NCBI GenBank assembly: GCA_004009845.1
Contig: RMBW01000055.1
Span: forward strand, 124,001 to 188,000
From: Davidsoniella eucalypti
Taxonomy: Eukaryota; Ascomycota; Sordariomycetes; Microascales; Ceratocystidaceae
Direction of reading: 5' to 3'
DNA length: 64,000 nucleotides
How positions within the stretch are numbered: the stretch's first letter is position 1; each line of letters starts with the position of its first letter. This document shows positions 1 through 9,869 of the stretch, piece by piece. The notes under the pieces are model-generated. The model was given only the letters and a program-made list of their open reading frames with translations, was not told the origin of the DNA and ran no database searches. A program made the translations under genes and the position numbers.

Positions 1-1892
1 CCTGGAGATTACCGACCCTGAAGTTTCAAACAAGCATGTACTGACTACACGACAAAGATCAAATTCTGCTCTTGTTGGTCCATACACTATCGCCAAGATG
101 GAGAATATCCTCCATCCTCCATCCAAAGCCCCATATAAGAAGGCTCAGTTCTGGTGAAAACAACCCGTATCTACCAGAGAATCAAACCATGGGAAAAGAA
201 GGATTTTGGGAAATATCGGGAAATTATCCAAGGTCTTGCAACTATGTATATCTGCTTGTTCTTGTTTCGATATCTGAGATGATAAGCTCTTGGCTTTATC
301 TTTTAGGTATCTTTTGGGCTTCTTCTTCTTCACTGCAAGTACCGAAGCCATGCCTTGTTGCATATGCCAAGACATGCAGAAATTCATGGTACTTCGTCAT
401 TAGACTAGTCCAGAGGCGAGCATTGCATTCCAAGATCCCGATTAGGTTTTTGATTCTCACACATACATATAATTGATCATAGTACCGGGTCTCATTCTCT
501 GGTTAGCTTACCCAGTTACCAATATCCAATGGGCTATGGGATAGTGAGATACGGCAAGACGATGTATCTGTATATAAAGAGAAAAAAAAAGCTACGCATG
601 TCCGAAGTACAATGTCCGACACGGCAACTCTAGCCGCTTACTGTCTTCTCTTGTCCAATCGAGGTGACTGTGTTTCCCTTGCTTTCCATGCCCATCTTTC
701 TCTATTTTTTTCAATAAGCCTCATCGCTTCAGCGGATCACACAACTCCGGTCCCGAGATAAGCTGGTGACGAAGCTTATAGTTGTTATATCTGTATGTAA
801 GAAACTGTGAGCTGTCTTGTTTCATGCTGTCCAGTAGAGAAAGGGTCGACTTCGGTGAAAAATCTAATAATAGTTAATGGCAATAATTACAAGGTCTAGT
901 TATGGTGAGTGACTATTATATTTTCTCTGGACCTTTACTCTGCCGTTGCTTATTTTAATCGTTTTACGTCCTGGATCACGTGGATCCGACCCTAGTGGAT
1001 TGTTAGACGTCGAGAAACCCTAGTGGTAGGTTCGAACCTGAAAAAAAAGTAATAATGAAAAAACACAGAGAAAGCCCAAAGTGTTTTTATAGTGAGGGAG
1101 CTACTCAAGGAGAAGCTATCACAGGTTTGTGTTGGCATGATCAAATGAAGTGCAAAGCACAACACAAGAAGAGCCGGAAATTTCGGGCAACTGGAATCTT
1201 CAAAGTGTAGAGAAAAGGGGGTGAGGGGAGAAAACGGGCTCAAGGCCTCACAAAACGGCGCATCATGAACCCAAAGGTACAATTCTTATCCATTTAGCAT
1301 GAATAAACTCATGTTGAATCTGAATCTCATTTTTCTCATTCAGTCACATACGAAGACTCAACTTGTAATAAAGTCACAATGCTTAACAATCTCACTTCAA
1401 CCTATCGCTTTATCCGGTTCTTAGTGATTCTTTCTACATATCTATATATTTTCTAGAACTCTGTCCTTTCCGCATCATTCATACACACACATAACAACCA
1501 AGACCTGAAAAAACAAGACAGACGAACCGCATCTATTAATAACGAACAAAGAATAATCAAGATATTACTGATACTCAGAGTATATCAAACCGTGCAAGCT
1601 TCCAAGCTGAAGAAAATAAAAAAAATAAACTCCGGTAGACTCTATATTGAGGTATTCATAAAACCCTCGCCAGAAAATAAACAATTATACTCACGCGAAG
1701 TGGTAATGTGTCGCTAACAACAGATTGTTAAAAGAAACTAAACTTTTTTCTTCTCGCAGATTACATCGCTAGCATCCAAAGACATGCCTTAACCTCGCGG
1801 GTCTCTATACCAAGGATGGCTAGGCCATACAAGCTGGCTCATAGCCCTTCGCCGGAATGAACGACTGGACTGCGATTCTCACGGGCGAGCAT
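1..1892. other. Intergenic/3' flank, no supported gene
   Basis: I see no supported gene. Short open frames here lack recognisable motifs. The part next to position 1893 is probably the 3' UTR of the kinase gene. A small tRNA-like or B-box-like word with a following A-run (about 1010-1048) contains two copies of CCCTAGTGG. It does not fold as a complete tRNA. Confidence 0.5.
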
Positions 1893-3560
1893 CTAGCTCC
1901 CAAGAGCAATAAACCGCTCGTTCTCTAGTAGACTGCTCGGTGCCACAAAGCTGAACCCGTGGAACGGATCGTCAGCAGGGACACAGCTGCTAGAGCCGTT
2001 GATGTCGACGGCAGCCGTTCTGTTTGTGGGAATATTGACTCCACCGACCGTTGGGAGCTCATCGGCAAACGAGGCGCGCGGACTCAGTGCGAGATCGGTA
2101 AACTCGTTGGAAAAGTTCTCGGCAAGCTCGGGGTCGGTAATGAGAGGCTGAATCGGTGGCTCCAGCTCGCGGGCCTCGAGTTTCTTCCAGTCGATTTTGC
2201 GGAAGAAGCGGTGCTTTTTTAGAGTCTGTAGATCACGGGGCATGTTTGCGCCGAGCCGCTTGGTAGGATCCCGCTTTAGGAGACGGATAATGAGATCCTT
2301 CGCGTCTGCACTGAGGTAGTACGGGAGTTGTAGCTTCTGTTTGACAATATTTTCCTGGATCTTGGCATTGTTTGCGCCCCGGAAAGGCGGCGCTCCCGTC
2401 ATTAGATCATAGCCAAGGGCACCCAGAGACCACCAGTCGACGGCCTTGCCATACTTTTTACCCTGGACAACCTCGGGGGCCATGTACTCGACAGTGCCTA
2501 GCATAGAGTGGCACGCATCGTCCTGGTCAACAGACACCTTGGAGAGGCCAAAGTCAGTCAGCAGAAGGTGGCCCCCGGCATCGAGAAGACAGTTCTCTGG
2601 CTTAAGATCTCGATAGACAATGCCCATCTGCGAGTGGAGATGGGAGATAGCCAGAACCATTTCAGCCATGTAAAACGCAGCAACCTCCTCGGAGAACATG
2701 CGTTCGGTACTGAGATGATGGAACAATTCACCACCTTGTCCATACTCGAGGATGAGGTACAGCTTGTCCTGATCCTGGAAGGCGTAAAATAGCTTGACTA
2801 CGAAGGGGTGGCGGCTCACAGACTCCAAAATCTGGCGCTCGGTCTTGGTCTGCTCAACCAGCTTCTTGTGGACGACAAGCGACGCCTTCTTGAACTGCTT
2901 CTGGGCAAACAGACGACCAGTGGACTTTTGCTTGACGAGAACGACAGTGCCATAGGCACCTTTGCCGAGGCAACGCAGCGTCTCAAAATCACTGGCACAT
3001 ACTTTGCGCTTGGGAATTTCTGTGCCAGACGGGTCGACAATGGTGTAGCTCTCGGGCATGTCGTCGTTGACGAACTGGTTTTCCAGCTGGATTTCATAGC
3101 TAGTAGAGCCGGATTCCGAGATGATGCTGCCTTCGCTAGGCGGGCCATCGCGGCTGTTGGTGCGGCTCATCTCGGCGCTTTGAAGGCCACGGCCAGGCGT
3201 AAAGACACCGCGGCTCTGGAGGCTAGGAATACGGCGCATGGTCATGGTGCTGGTGCGCGATGAGGCGTCCAGTCTGCTCAGATTAAGGTTGTCAAGATGG
3301 TTCTGCAGCATTGCGATCCCCGACATGGAGGGTGACGGGACAGGGCGCAGACTGGGACTGCAATTCGCACTAACAACATGGTTGATGATGGCCTTGTTCT
3401 TGGGGCGCTTGTTCTTGGACTTTGGCTTCATCCGGGGCGTCGGGCGGCCAGACTCGCCAATAGCTGTGCCAATGGCACTGGCGTCGGAGTCTTCGTCACC
3501 TGACGTCATGGGGGTGACCTGCAAGCCCCGGACGGCGCTGAGTGCAGCTGGGCCCTTCAT
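1893..3560 (-). CDS. psk1: AGC-family Ser/Thr protein kinase, S6K/Psk1-like
   Basis: Single-exon gene of 555 aa. The kinase domain spans about residues 191-453: glycine loop GKGAYG (199-204), ATP-binding Lys221, catalytic loop YRDLKPEN (Asp318; Tyr in place of His is typical of AGC kinases), DFG at 336-338 and APE at 361-363. An AGC C-terminal tail follows, with a turn-motif-like Ser/Thr-Pro region near 488-494 and the hydrophobic motif FHGFSF (533-538), whose Ser537 is the expected TOR-dependent phosphosite in the S6K/Psk1 family. The first 180 residues are Ser/Pro-rich and look disordered. The family acts in TOR/nutrient signalling to ribosomal protein S6. The exact orthologue (Psk1 or another S6K relative) is inferred from domain order only. 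The ATG at 3560 is the first in the open frame. Confidence 0.85.
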   Translation of the reverse strand: MKGPAALSAVRGLQVTPMTSGDEDSDASAIGTAIGESGRPTPRMKPKSKNKRPKNKAIINHVVSANCSPSLRPVPSPSMSGIAMLQNHLDNLNLSRLDASSRTSTMTMRRIPSLQSRGVFTPGRGLQSAEMSRTNSRDGPPSEGSIISESGSTSYEIQLENQFVNDDMPESYTIVDPSGTEIPKRKVCASDFETLRCLGKGAYGTVVLVKQKSTGRLFAQKQFKKASLVVHKKLVEQTKTERQILESVSRHPFVVKLFYAFQDQDKLYLILEYGQGGELFHHLSTERMFSEEVAAFYMAEMVLAISHLHSQMGIVYRDLKPENCLLDAGGHLLLTDFGLSKVSVDQDDACHSMLGTVEYMAPEVVQGKKYGKAVDWWSLGALGYDLMTGAPPFRGANNAKIQENIVKQKLQLPYYLSADAKDLIIRLLKRDPTKRLGANMPRDLQTLKKHRFFRKIDWKKLEARELEPPIQPLITDPELAENFSNEFTDLALSPRASFADELPTVGGVNIPTNRTAAVDINGSSSCVPADDPFHGFSFVAPSSLLENERFIALGS

Positions 3561-5195
3561 TATTTAGTGGATAACTCCAGACTGGCCTGGACTCGACAAT
3601 TAGCCGATGTGGAGTGATGCTAATCGCACAAAGAAAACTCTATTCCAGGAGCGGAAATGAGAAGAGGGGAACCCTCCACAAAAGCAAAAGGCAAAGCCCG
3701 CAAACAGCAGAAGCGCTGAGAGGCTGAGTATGAATATTGGTTACGGCGGATCGGGGGCGGACTGTGAAGGTAGGTCTGGCGGGCGACTAGGGCGTTGTGA
3801 GGCGTGCAGGGCAGACTCGGCACTCAAGCAGCCTCCTGGAGAAGCTGGGATTCACGCGAGAAGACCACCACGGCGGCGATATGCGTCGGCGCGCACAACG
3901 GCAAAACGATGCAGACGGAGAATGGAGGTGCGACTGCGCGGGCTTTGCATCTGGGTTTGGCGGCAGACGGGCAGGCGGTCCAGATCGAGCGGCGACAGAG
4001 GACGGAAAAGAGTATAGCGACGAGCGGTACAATGCATAGTCTAGCCCACAGTCCGGCTACAGCACTTGGTATAGAGGCGCACAAAAAGAGAGAAATGAAA
4101 GTAAGTGATAATTGGCGTCTTCTTCCGTCTAGCAGAGCAGAAGACAATATAGTCAAGCAAGAGTTGCAGGAGAAGAAGATGAAGGGGAGGAATTGGAAAC
4201 AACTCCAGTTGCGAAAATGTCCTGAAAAGCAAACAACTATGTACTGCAAATACACTAGTTAGTACAATATTCAATGCACAGCTATTAGTTGGCAGTCGTT
4301 CCAGAATCAGACAGCACTAGCCAATTAACCATACTAGAAGACTGCTTACAGCAAGTCCGAGCCACTAATAGCCAGGCTTATACTGATACAACTATACCTA
4401 ATAGCATTAATAGCATTAACAGCATGAAAGTATAGTTGAATTATACTGGGTATTGTTACTGGGTACAGCTATGTAATAGAACTTAGAACTAATAGTGCGC
4501 CGTGGAAAAATTGTGAATAAAGCCTGGGGAAGATCCAAAAAGGGCTTGTAAAACATGGATCCTCCTGAGTTGGTTCAAGGGCAGTTGGCGCAAAAATTTC
4601 GACCAGGAAGTCGCCAGACGCGCTCTGATTGGCTCGTGTTGCCCTGAGGCTCGTGCTATTCTTTGTACCTGGCAGTCCCTTCTAACAGTACAAAGAAAGA
4701 ATCAATAGGGGTAACCGACCAATTAGGAGCCATAGAAGCGGCAAACTATGGGTCTTTTCCGCTTGAGGCCTGGACTTAGCCAGCGAAGCCTTGCGATCTT
4801 CGATTCTAGTGCCTGGCCACCCCAAGTTTTGAAGTCTTTTTGTGTCTCTCAGTGTTGTTTGGAAGGTCCTTCTTTGGGACTCTGCCTAGCGAAATCAGGT
4901 TTCAGTCAAACGCGGGCTTACTTAAATTTGGTGCAATGCAGACAGCAGGAGGTCCTGCATGTGAACTGTGGACGCAGGACTTAGGACATACAGATACAAC
5001 ACCCATACGAGGCGGCCATTCCGGCCTGCCTGCTGTGCTATTCATTATCTCTTACTATTACATACACACATATATGTACATATCTACTATTACCGATCTG
5101 AATGTGAGGACAGCATCCGGTTATGTGTTCTGAGGTGGCAAATGCTTGACGCAAAAATCGCGTTGGCATGGCCCTGACCGGCTTATAGACTTCCT
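3561..5195. other. Intergenic; probable 5' UTR/promoter of the kinase, then relic-like DNA
   Basis: Positions 3620-4040 are GC-rich and open in several frames on both strands, but no frame carries a recognisable domain. This is probably promoter or 5' UTR of the leftward kinase gene. From about 4260 the DNA is AT-rich with short direct repeats of the word TAATAGCATTA near 4400. Positions 4500-5100 again lack any supported gene. Confidence 0.4.
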
Positions 5196-5254
5196 TTAGC
5201 TCTCTTCTAAGAATGACCTCGCATGAGGTAGTTGGTTCAAATCCAGCTGGGGCA
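5196..5254 (+). other. tRNA-like/SINE-like relic (A-box and B-box)
   Basis: A TAGCTC word at 5197 resembles a Pol III A-box. The sequence at 5231-5247 forms a 5-bp T-arm-like stem around a seven-base TTCAAAT loop, with GGTTCAAATCC as a near-consensus B-box. No matching 5' acceptor strand was found, so this is not a functional tRNA. It could be a decayed tRNA-derived SINE or chance. Confidence 0.25.
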
Positions 5255-5619
5255 AAACTGCTACTGAAGTTCACCCCATGCTTACGGTAGTGCGTCTGAG
5301 GGTTTGGGCAGCCTCCTCCACTCACGAAGTTCTGCAGAAGGTAGATGCCAGGTAGTAACCATACCGATCTACTTAAGGTTCATAACACAAGGAGCTACAA
5401 AATGCTTGGAGGTTTCGAGACAGGTGGTTTTCCCCGGAAAGGATTAGAGTAGGAATAACATAACGAAACCATAGCAAATGTTCTGTATCTCAGTGGCTTG
5501 TTACTGTTGAGAAGTAGGTTGTTCCTTCACCTTACATTGTATACTAGTATTAGTTTAGGGCTGCTGTGTATCTTGGATACCAAGGTGCTACATCGCTATT
5601 GAAGCTCCATTTCCACCTT

Positions 5620-5642
5620 AATAATAATAATAATAATAATAA
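5620..5642. repeat. AAT microsatellite
   Basis: About seven consecutive AAT units run into an A-run. The tract lies just outside the left arm of the fold-back element and may be unrelated to it. Confidence 0.8.
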
Positions 5643-5666
5643 AAAAAGAATACAAATAGGGTCTTT

Positions 5667-6291
5667 GTACTTCAGCACGAATAGCAGGTCTTCAAAAAGG
5701 TACTTAGACCCACAAAATATGAGGTACTCCTCACTAGTCTTCAAACTGCGTGCCATATATTCTTTATTTCTTTTTGTCTTAAGAAAACTTTACACTACAA
5801 GGACATCTTCAATCGAGGTATCAATATTATTTTTGTTTCAATTTTTTTTTAATGCATACGGAACAAATTGTCCATTATATTCCTCATCAATCATATGATG
5901 CTGCTCTTTGGCTGAGTCTGATGTTAATATGTTCCACACAGATGATAATACGGCCATTGATCTGATTATGCAGGCAGCTGATGCTCTGCGGAAGACTGTC
6001 TATGTTCTGGTTTTGTCTTTTGGGAGGTTTTAGTTATAATTTTACTTTTCTGTGGGCGTCAAATACATTCTGGAAGCTTTTGGTACACAGATGTATGTTT
6101 TTATAGGCGATAAATAGGAGCTTTAGCATTGCAAATTATATTGAACAATGAAAAAAAAGAATGAAAAAAGGTATTTTGCCAGCTAGCAGCCGTTAAAGGC
6201 TAAGTGAGGAGTACTTAATATTTTGTGGGCTAAGTACTTTTTTGAAGACCTGCTATTTGTGCTGAAGTACCAATGTGTGGTGCTGAAGTAC
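5667..6291. mobile_element. Fold-back/MITE-like element with imperfect terminal inverted repeats
   Basis: The 69-nt left arm (5667-5735) and the 68-nt right arm (6203-6270) are inverted copies at roughly 90% identity, starting with GTACTTCAGCAC and ending with GTACTCCTCACT. They differ by a few substitutions and one single-base indel. The right end carries an extra copy of the first 12 bases (6280-6291). The arms contain repeated GTACTT/GTACTC words, like the subterminal repeats of DNA transposons. The interior (about 470 bp) encodes no recognisable protein. No target-site duplication could be fixed, so superfamily and exact ends are uncertain. The divergence suggests an old insertion. Confidence 0.55.
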
Positions 6292-6608
6292 AATACGAAT
6301 AGCAGAATGCATAAGACTGCAAAGGTTTGACGGCGTTGGTTCTATCTCACCGCCTTTCGCAACTATGGCAGAACATGGGCTAAACATAATTGTGCCGGCT
6401 ATGTTTAAAAAATATGGCCCTCAGCCTCGTGTGCCACAAGCTGGATATGTATAGCAAGGCTGCTTGCAACACCATTAAATATCTATCCTGAACATATTTT
6501 CTGCCTCATCGTTAGGTACAAGCCTTGGCCAATAACACATGGGTGACTCATAAATCGTTAATATCTATCTTAACCGACCGAAACAACATAAATCTAAATA
6601 GCGACACA
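6292..6608 (+). other. Intergenic, upstream of prp4
   Basis: This is 5' flank of the rightward prp4 gene. It contains no supported gene and no clear TATA box. A leader upstream of 6609 is open in frame but lacks an ATG. Confidence 0.4.
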
Positions 6609-8180
6609 ATGCATCCCACCCGCCGAGCGTTTGTCGAAGATGTCGATGAGAAGCCCGCCGAGAAGGGCATTGCTCTCGAAGATGTGCCCATGGACTATGA
6701 ATACAACATGAATGCCGGAGCTGCTGGCCATGATAAAGCCTCTGCCATCTTATCACAAATGGAGCGCAAACGACTAGCCAAAACCATTGCTGTGCCTACC
6801 GACGATGCACGTGTAAAAGGCAAGCTCCGCGAGCTAGGCGAACCCATCACACTGTTCGGAGAAGGCCCATACGACCGCCGCGAACGTCTGCGCGAACTCA
6901 TGACACAAGAGCTCGAACGTTCAGGCGCCGCAAGTGGTGGGGCTGAGGGCGAGTCACAAGACGTCGAAATGGGCGACGGATCTGACTCTGACGACGACGC
7001 CGAGGAAGAATTCTACACTCGTGGAACAGCCGAGTTATTAAAGGCCCGCATGGATATCACAAAGTACTCACTCCCTCGATCCGCAAAGCGTGTGGCTTTC
7101 CAGAAGACCGAGTCTACTATACCTTTACGCTCGCATGTAAAATTCCGCAAAGAAGTGAAGGAGAAACTCGCTGCGTTCGAGCTGCAAGGCTCGCAGACTG
7201 CTGGCGACAGACATGTTAGCATGACGAGAATATCGCCTAGCGGAGAGGCGGTGGCTATAGGTAACTGGGGTGGCCAAGTGAAGATCTACGACATGCCGAA
7301 CCTCAATGAAAAGCTTCTCCTGCGCGGACATACTGGTAAGATCTCTGGTATGGCGTGGTATCCTGGTGCCACTTTGCCTGGGAGCACTGTTTCGCCGGAT
7401 TCCGTCAACTTGGTGACTGGTGGTGCGGAGGGCCATGTAAATCTATGGTCTCTCACACAGGACACTCCCAAGGCTCAACTCCTGGGCCATACATCTAGAG
7501 TGTGCCGTGTAGATTTCCACCCCTCGGGCAAATACGTCGCTTCAGCTTCAGAAGACGCTACTTGGAGATTGTGGGATGTAGAGACGACTACCGAGCTTCT
7601 ACTACAAGAAGGCCATTCTCGTGGCGTGTATGCAGTGAGCTTCAACGGCGACGGTTCATTAGTTGCTAGTGCTGGTCTAGATAGCTTGGGTCGTATCTGG
7701 GATTTGAGATCAGGCCGTACTGTGATGATCCTCGACGGACATATCAAATCTATCCACGCTCTTGACTGGGGCTCTGATGGCCATCGTTTGTTATCGGGCT
7801 CTGCTGATGGCTGGATTAGATGCTGGGACTTGCGCAAGGTGCAGCAATCAGGCGCTATCGGTGCACACACAAGCGCAGTGTCCGACTTACGCTGGTACAA
7901 AGGCCTAGATGATCCGCTGCTAGGCACCCAAACACCTGGACTCGATCTCGATAAGGGCAACCAACTGCCTAAGAAGTCTGGCACATTCTTGGTCTCTAGC
8001 GGTTACGACCGGACTGTCAAGATCTTCTCTGCGGGCGACTGGGCACCAGTTCAGACGCTACATGGTCACACGGGACCGGTTGGAAGTGTAGACATTAGCC
8101 AGGACTCGAAATGGATTGTGAGTGGTGGCCATGACCGGACTATTAAACTCTGGGGCCGGAATGATGGCGCGGGCATCTAA
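6609..8180 (+). CDS. prp4: U4/U6 snRNP protein Prp4 (WD40)
   Basis: Single-exon gene of 523 aa. The N-terminus contains the Prp4 splicing-factor motif (about residues 64-105; PTDDARVK, then LRELGEPITLFGEGP and RRERLRELM), which marks Prp4-like proteins. Residues from about 200 to the end form about seven WD40 repeats with repeated GH...D...W signatures (e.g. LRGHTGKISGMAW, LDGHIKSIHALDW, LHGHTGPVGSVD). The family binds U4/U6 snRNA with Prp3 in the U4/U6.U5 tri-snRNP and is needed for spliceosome assembly in the nucleus. I chose the ATG at 6609: it has A at -3, and the in-frame sequence upstream (from 6525) has no ATG and no family similarity. Confidence 0.92.
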   Translation: MHPTRRAFVEDVDEKPAEKGIALEDVPMDYEYNMNAGAAGHDKASAILSQMERKRLAKTIAVPTDDARVKGKLRELGEPITLFGEGPYDRRERLRELMTQELERSGAASGGAEGESQDVEMGDGSDSDDDAEEEFYTRGTAELLKARMDITKYSLPRSAKRVAFQKTESTIPLRSHVKFRKEVKEKLAAFELQGSQTAGDRHVSMTRISPSGEAVAIGNWGGQVKIYDMPNLNEKLLLRGHTGKISGMAWYPGATLPGSTVSPDSVNLVTGGAEGHVNLWSLTQDTPKAQLLGHTSRVCRVDFHPSGKYVASASEDATWRLWDVETTTELLLQEGHSRGVYAVSFNGDGSLVASAGLDSLGRIWDLRSGRTVMILDGHIKSIHALDWGSDGHRLLSGSADGWIRCWDLRKVQQSGAIGAHTSAVSDLRWYKGLDDPLLGTQTPGLDLDKGNQLPKKSGTFLVSSGYDRTVKIFSAGDWAPVQTLHGHTGPVGSVDISQDSKWIVSGGHDRTIKLWGRNDGAGI

Positions 8181-8377
8181 CTACTACCCTATTTTTCTCT
8201 TTACTCTTTTTGCTATATAGAAAGCGGCTAGCTGCAGCCATAAAATGATACCCAAAACCATGTTTTACTTCTTTCCATCTGACATGCTCTAGAATGCTAC
8301 CGTCGTGCATATAGTCGTACATGTAACGATTCTGTATTTGTATGTGCCCATGCATATGTCATCGACGTCGAATGTTA
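8181..8377. other. Short spacer after prp4
   Basis: This is the 3' flank of prp4, ending at the target-site duplication of the Mutator-like element. Nothing else is seen. Confidence 0.4.
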
Positions 8378-8386
8378 GCCTCTTCG
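8378..8386. repeat. Left 9-bp target-site duplication of the Mutator-like element
   Basis: GCCTCTTCG directly abuts the left inverted repeat and recurs exactly at 9294-9302 directly after the right inverted repeat. Nine base pairs is the usual MULE duplication length. Confidence 0.9.
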
Positions 8387-8584
8387 GAGTCAAGCTAATT
8401 TAACAGTTGGGATTTTAATTTCACAGTTACGCTAGCCGTATTAGGAAATTGTAGTCACGTGACATCGTCGATTACAAGAAGTCAAAAATATTTCTTACAT
8501 TGCATCACCACTTCATCACTACTATAAGATGAAACATATGTAATTTATTATAAAGCAGTAAAAATCTATGAAGACGGTCCCTCA
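8387..8584. repeat. MULE left terminal inverted repeat
   Basis: 198 nt, matching the reverse complement of 9093-9293 except for a 3-bp gap near 8545. It contains the palindrome GTCACGTGAC (8454-8463). Confidence 0.9.
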
Positions 8585-8656
8585 CCGTTATTACCTCCTG
8601 CTCACGATGATGAAAACCTTCACCACCCTACTTTTTTATTTTCTACACACACCACA

Positions 8657-9111
8657 ATGGCATCATCATCTATGGATAAAGGGCTATCTATAGATACCAC
8701 AGACACCCCTGTTATACGGCTTGCCCCTCCTCCAACAATACACTACCACTCTCGAGAGGCACTTTTCCAAGGCATTAATGCATGGGCTTCTGTACGTGGG
8801 TACGCCTTTTCAACTGTGTCTTCTTACACCAATGGTGGTATGAAATCAGTGGTCTATGGCTGCGATCGGCATGGCAAGCTTAACACACGTACAAAACCGT
8901 CTATACGTAAAGGCTCGTCTCGGGTAACTAACTGTCTTTTTTCTATTCTGGCATGTATAATTACTGTGTCGACTATAAGAGGATGGGGAGTTCTTTCGGG
9001 CCGCCGAAATACGCTGAGCTACGCAGAGAGTGGACTATAGAAGAGAAGAATGCATTCCTCGACTGGGAGATCGGTCAGGAGGCAGAATATGATGAGGGAC
9101 CGTCTTCATAG
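8657..9111 (+). pseudogene. Remnant of MULE transposase coding sequence
   Basis: The frame at 8657-9040 (127 aa) contains an N-terminal segment typical of fungal MULE transposases: a short helical stretch (REALFQGINAWASVRGYAFS), then a basic Ser/Arg stretch ending SSRVTNC. In full elements this region precedes a zinc-binding and DDE domain. Here it runs into unrelated hydrophobic residues. A second frame at 8953-9111 (52 aa) with an acidic WTIEEKNAFLDWEIGQEAEY segment ends inside the right inverted repeat and could be a piece of the transposase C-terminus joined by internal deletion. No DDE catalytic core is present, so no transposase activity is expected. The family assignment rests on motif memory and is moderate. 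Confidence 0.6.
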
Positions 9112-9293
9112 ATTTTTACTGCTTTATAATATTCAATTACATATGTTTCATCTTATAGTAGTGATGAAGTGGTGATGCAATGTAAGAAATATTTTTGACT
9201 TCTTGTAATCGACGATGTCACGTGACTACAATTTCCTAATACGGCTAGCGTAACTGTGAAATTAAAATCCCAACTGTTAAATTAGCTTGACTC
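9093..9293. repeat. MULE right terminal inverted repeat
   Basis: 201 nt, the inverse of 8387-8584. The right-hand end of the element is fixed by the 9-bp duplication that follows it. Confidence 0.9.
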
Positions 9294-9302
9294 GCCTCTT
9301 CG
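9294..9302. repeat. Right 9-bp target-site duplication of the Mutator-like element
   Basis: An exact copy of the nonamer at 8378-8386. Confidence 0.9.
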
Positions 9303-9869
9303 GTGTATGATGACTAATCGCACGTGATAGGCTACGTTGATAAGGCTAAGACCGTTTGCAGCTTATTATTGCCCCTTGCTGGTCTAGGCCATGCCTTTTT
9401 CTTTTTTTTTTTTAAACTAATATATTTGTAGGACTTTTTAATGCGCCCACCATTTGCCATCTTGCTCTACCCTCCAAAAAATCTCCCGTCCGAATTCCTC
9501 TTCAATTTTTCCAATCTTGTCAATACTTCTTTACCACAGCCATATTTTCCTATTGCATCCAATATTTTTCTTATTTTCTTATTCGTTCGTTTTGGATACA
9601 AACCCACGTTTGACGCGCCCTTCCTGCATACAAATCAAATAATAAGCAGCTGAACTCAAGCAAAAAGCTGTCGCGTACATCGACATCACATCACATCACA
9701 TCTATCGCCCAATTGCATTGATTGCTGTCTTTGAGCTGACCAAACAAAACGCCAATCGGAGACTAATCGACGCTCCCCGTCTTACAAGACGTCATACCAC
9801 CAACACCAAGATCCTATAGCCTGATAGGACGACTCTCATCCGCTATATAACATCGATAATATCACAGCC
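9303..9869 (+). other. Promoter/5' UTR region of the cyclin gene
   Basis: No gene is supported. The region is pyrimidine-rich (9430-9560), with tandem ACATC words near 9687-9702 and a CTATATAAC word about 28 nt before the start codon. The latter is too close to the ATG to be a normal TATA box. Confidence 0.4.

Larger units (their letters stand above)
8387..9293. mobile_element. Non-autonomous Mutator-like element (MULE) with ~200-bp inverted repeats
   Basis: A 907-bp element begins and ends with GAGTCAAGCTAATTTAACAG and its inverse, flanked by a perfect 9-bp duplication. The long near-identical terminal inverted repeats (left 8387-8584, right 9093-9293) and the 9-bp duplication are the hallmarks of Mutator/Hop-type elements. 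Only about 500 bp lie between the arms, too short for a transposase. It holds what looks like a remnant of a transposase N-terminus (8657-9040) and a second short frame (8953-9111). The arms differ essentially by one 3-bp indel, so insertion looks recent. Movement would need a transposase from a full-length relative elsewhere. Confidence 0.9.

Noticed and set aside
1029..1040. Possible tRNA gene
   Set aside because: B-box-like word only; T-arm does not pair and no acceptor stem is present.
3730..4262. Overlapping open frames on both strands in a GC-rich region
   Set aside because: No domain, no consistent codon use and mutually overlapping; best explained as 5' UTR/promoter composition.
5196..5254. 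Functional tRNA gene
   Set aside because: T-arm pairs, but no 5' acceptor strand or 7-base anticodon loop could be found.
6525..6608. N-terminal extension of Prp4
   Set aside because: It starts at TTG, not ATG; the ATG at 6609 has a better context.
8953..9111. Independent small gene in the Mutator-like element
   Set aside because: It runs into the inverted repeat and has no start context; treated as part of the element.
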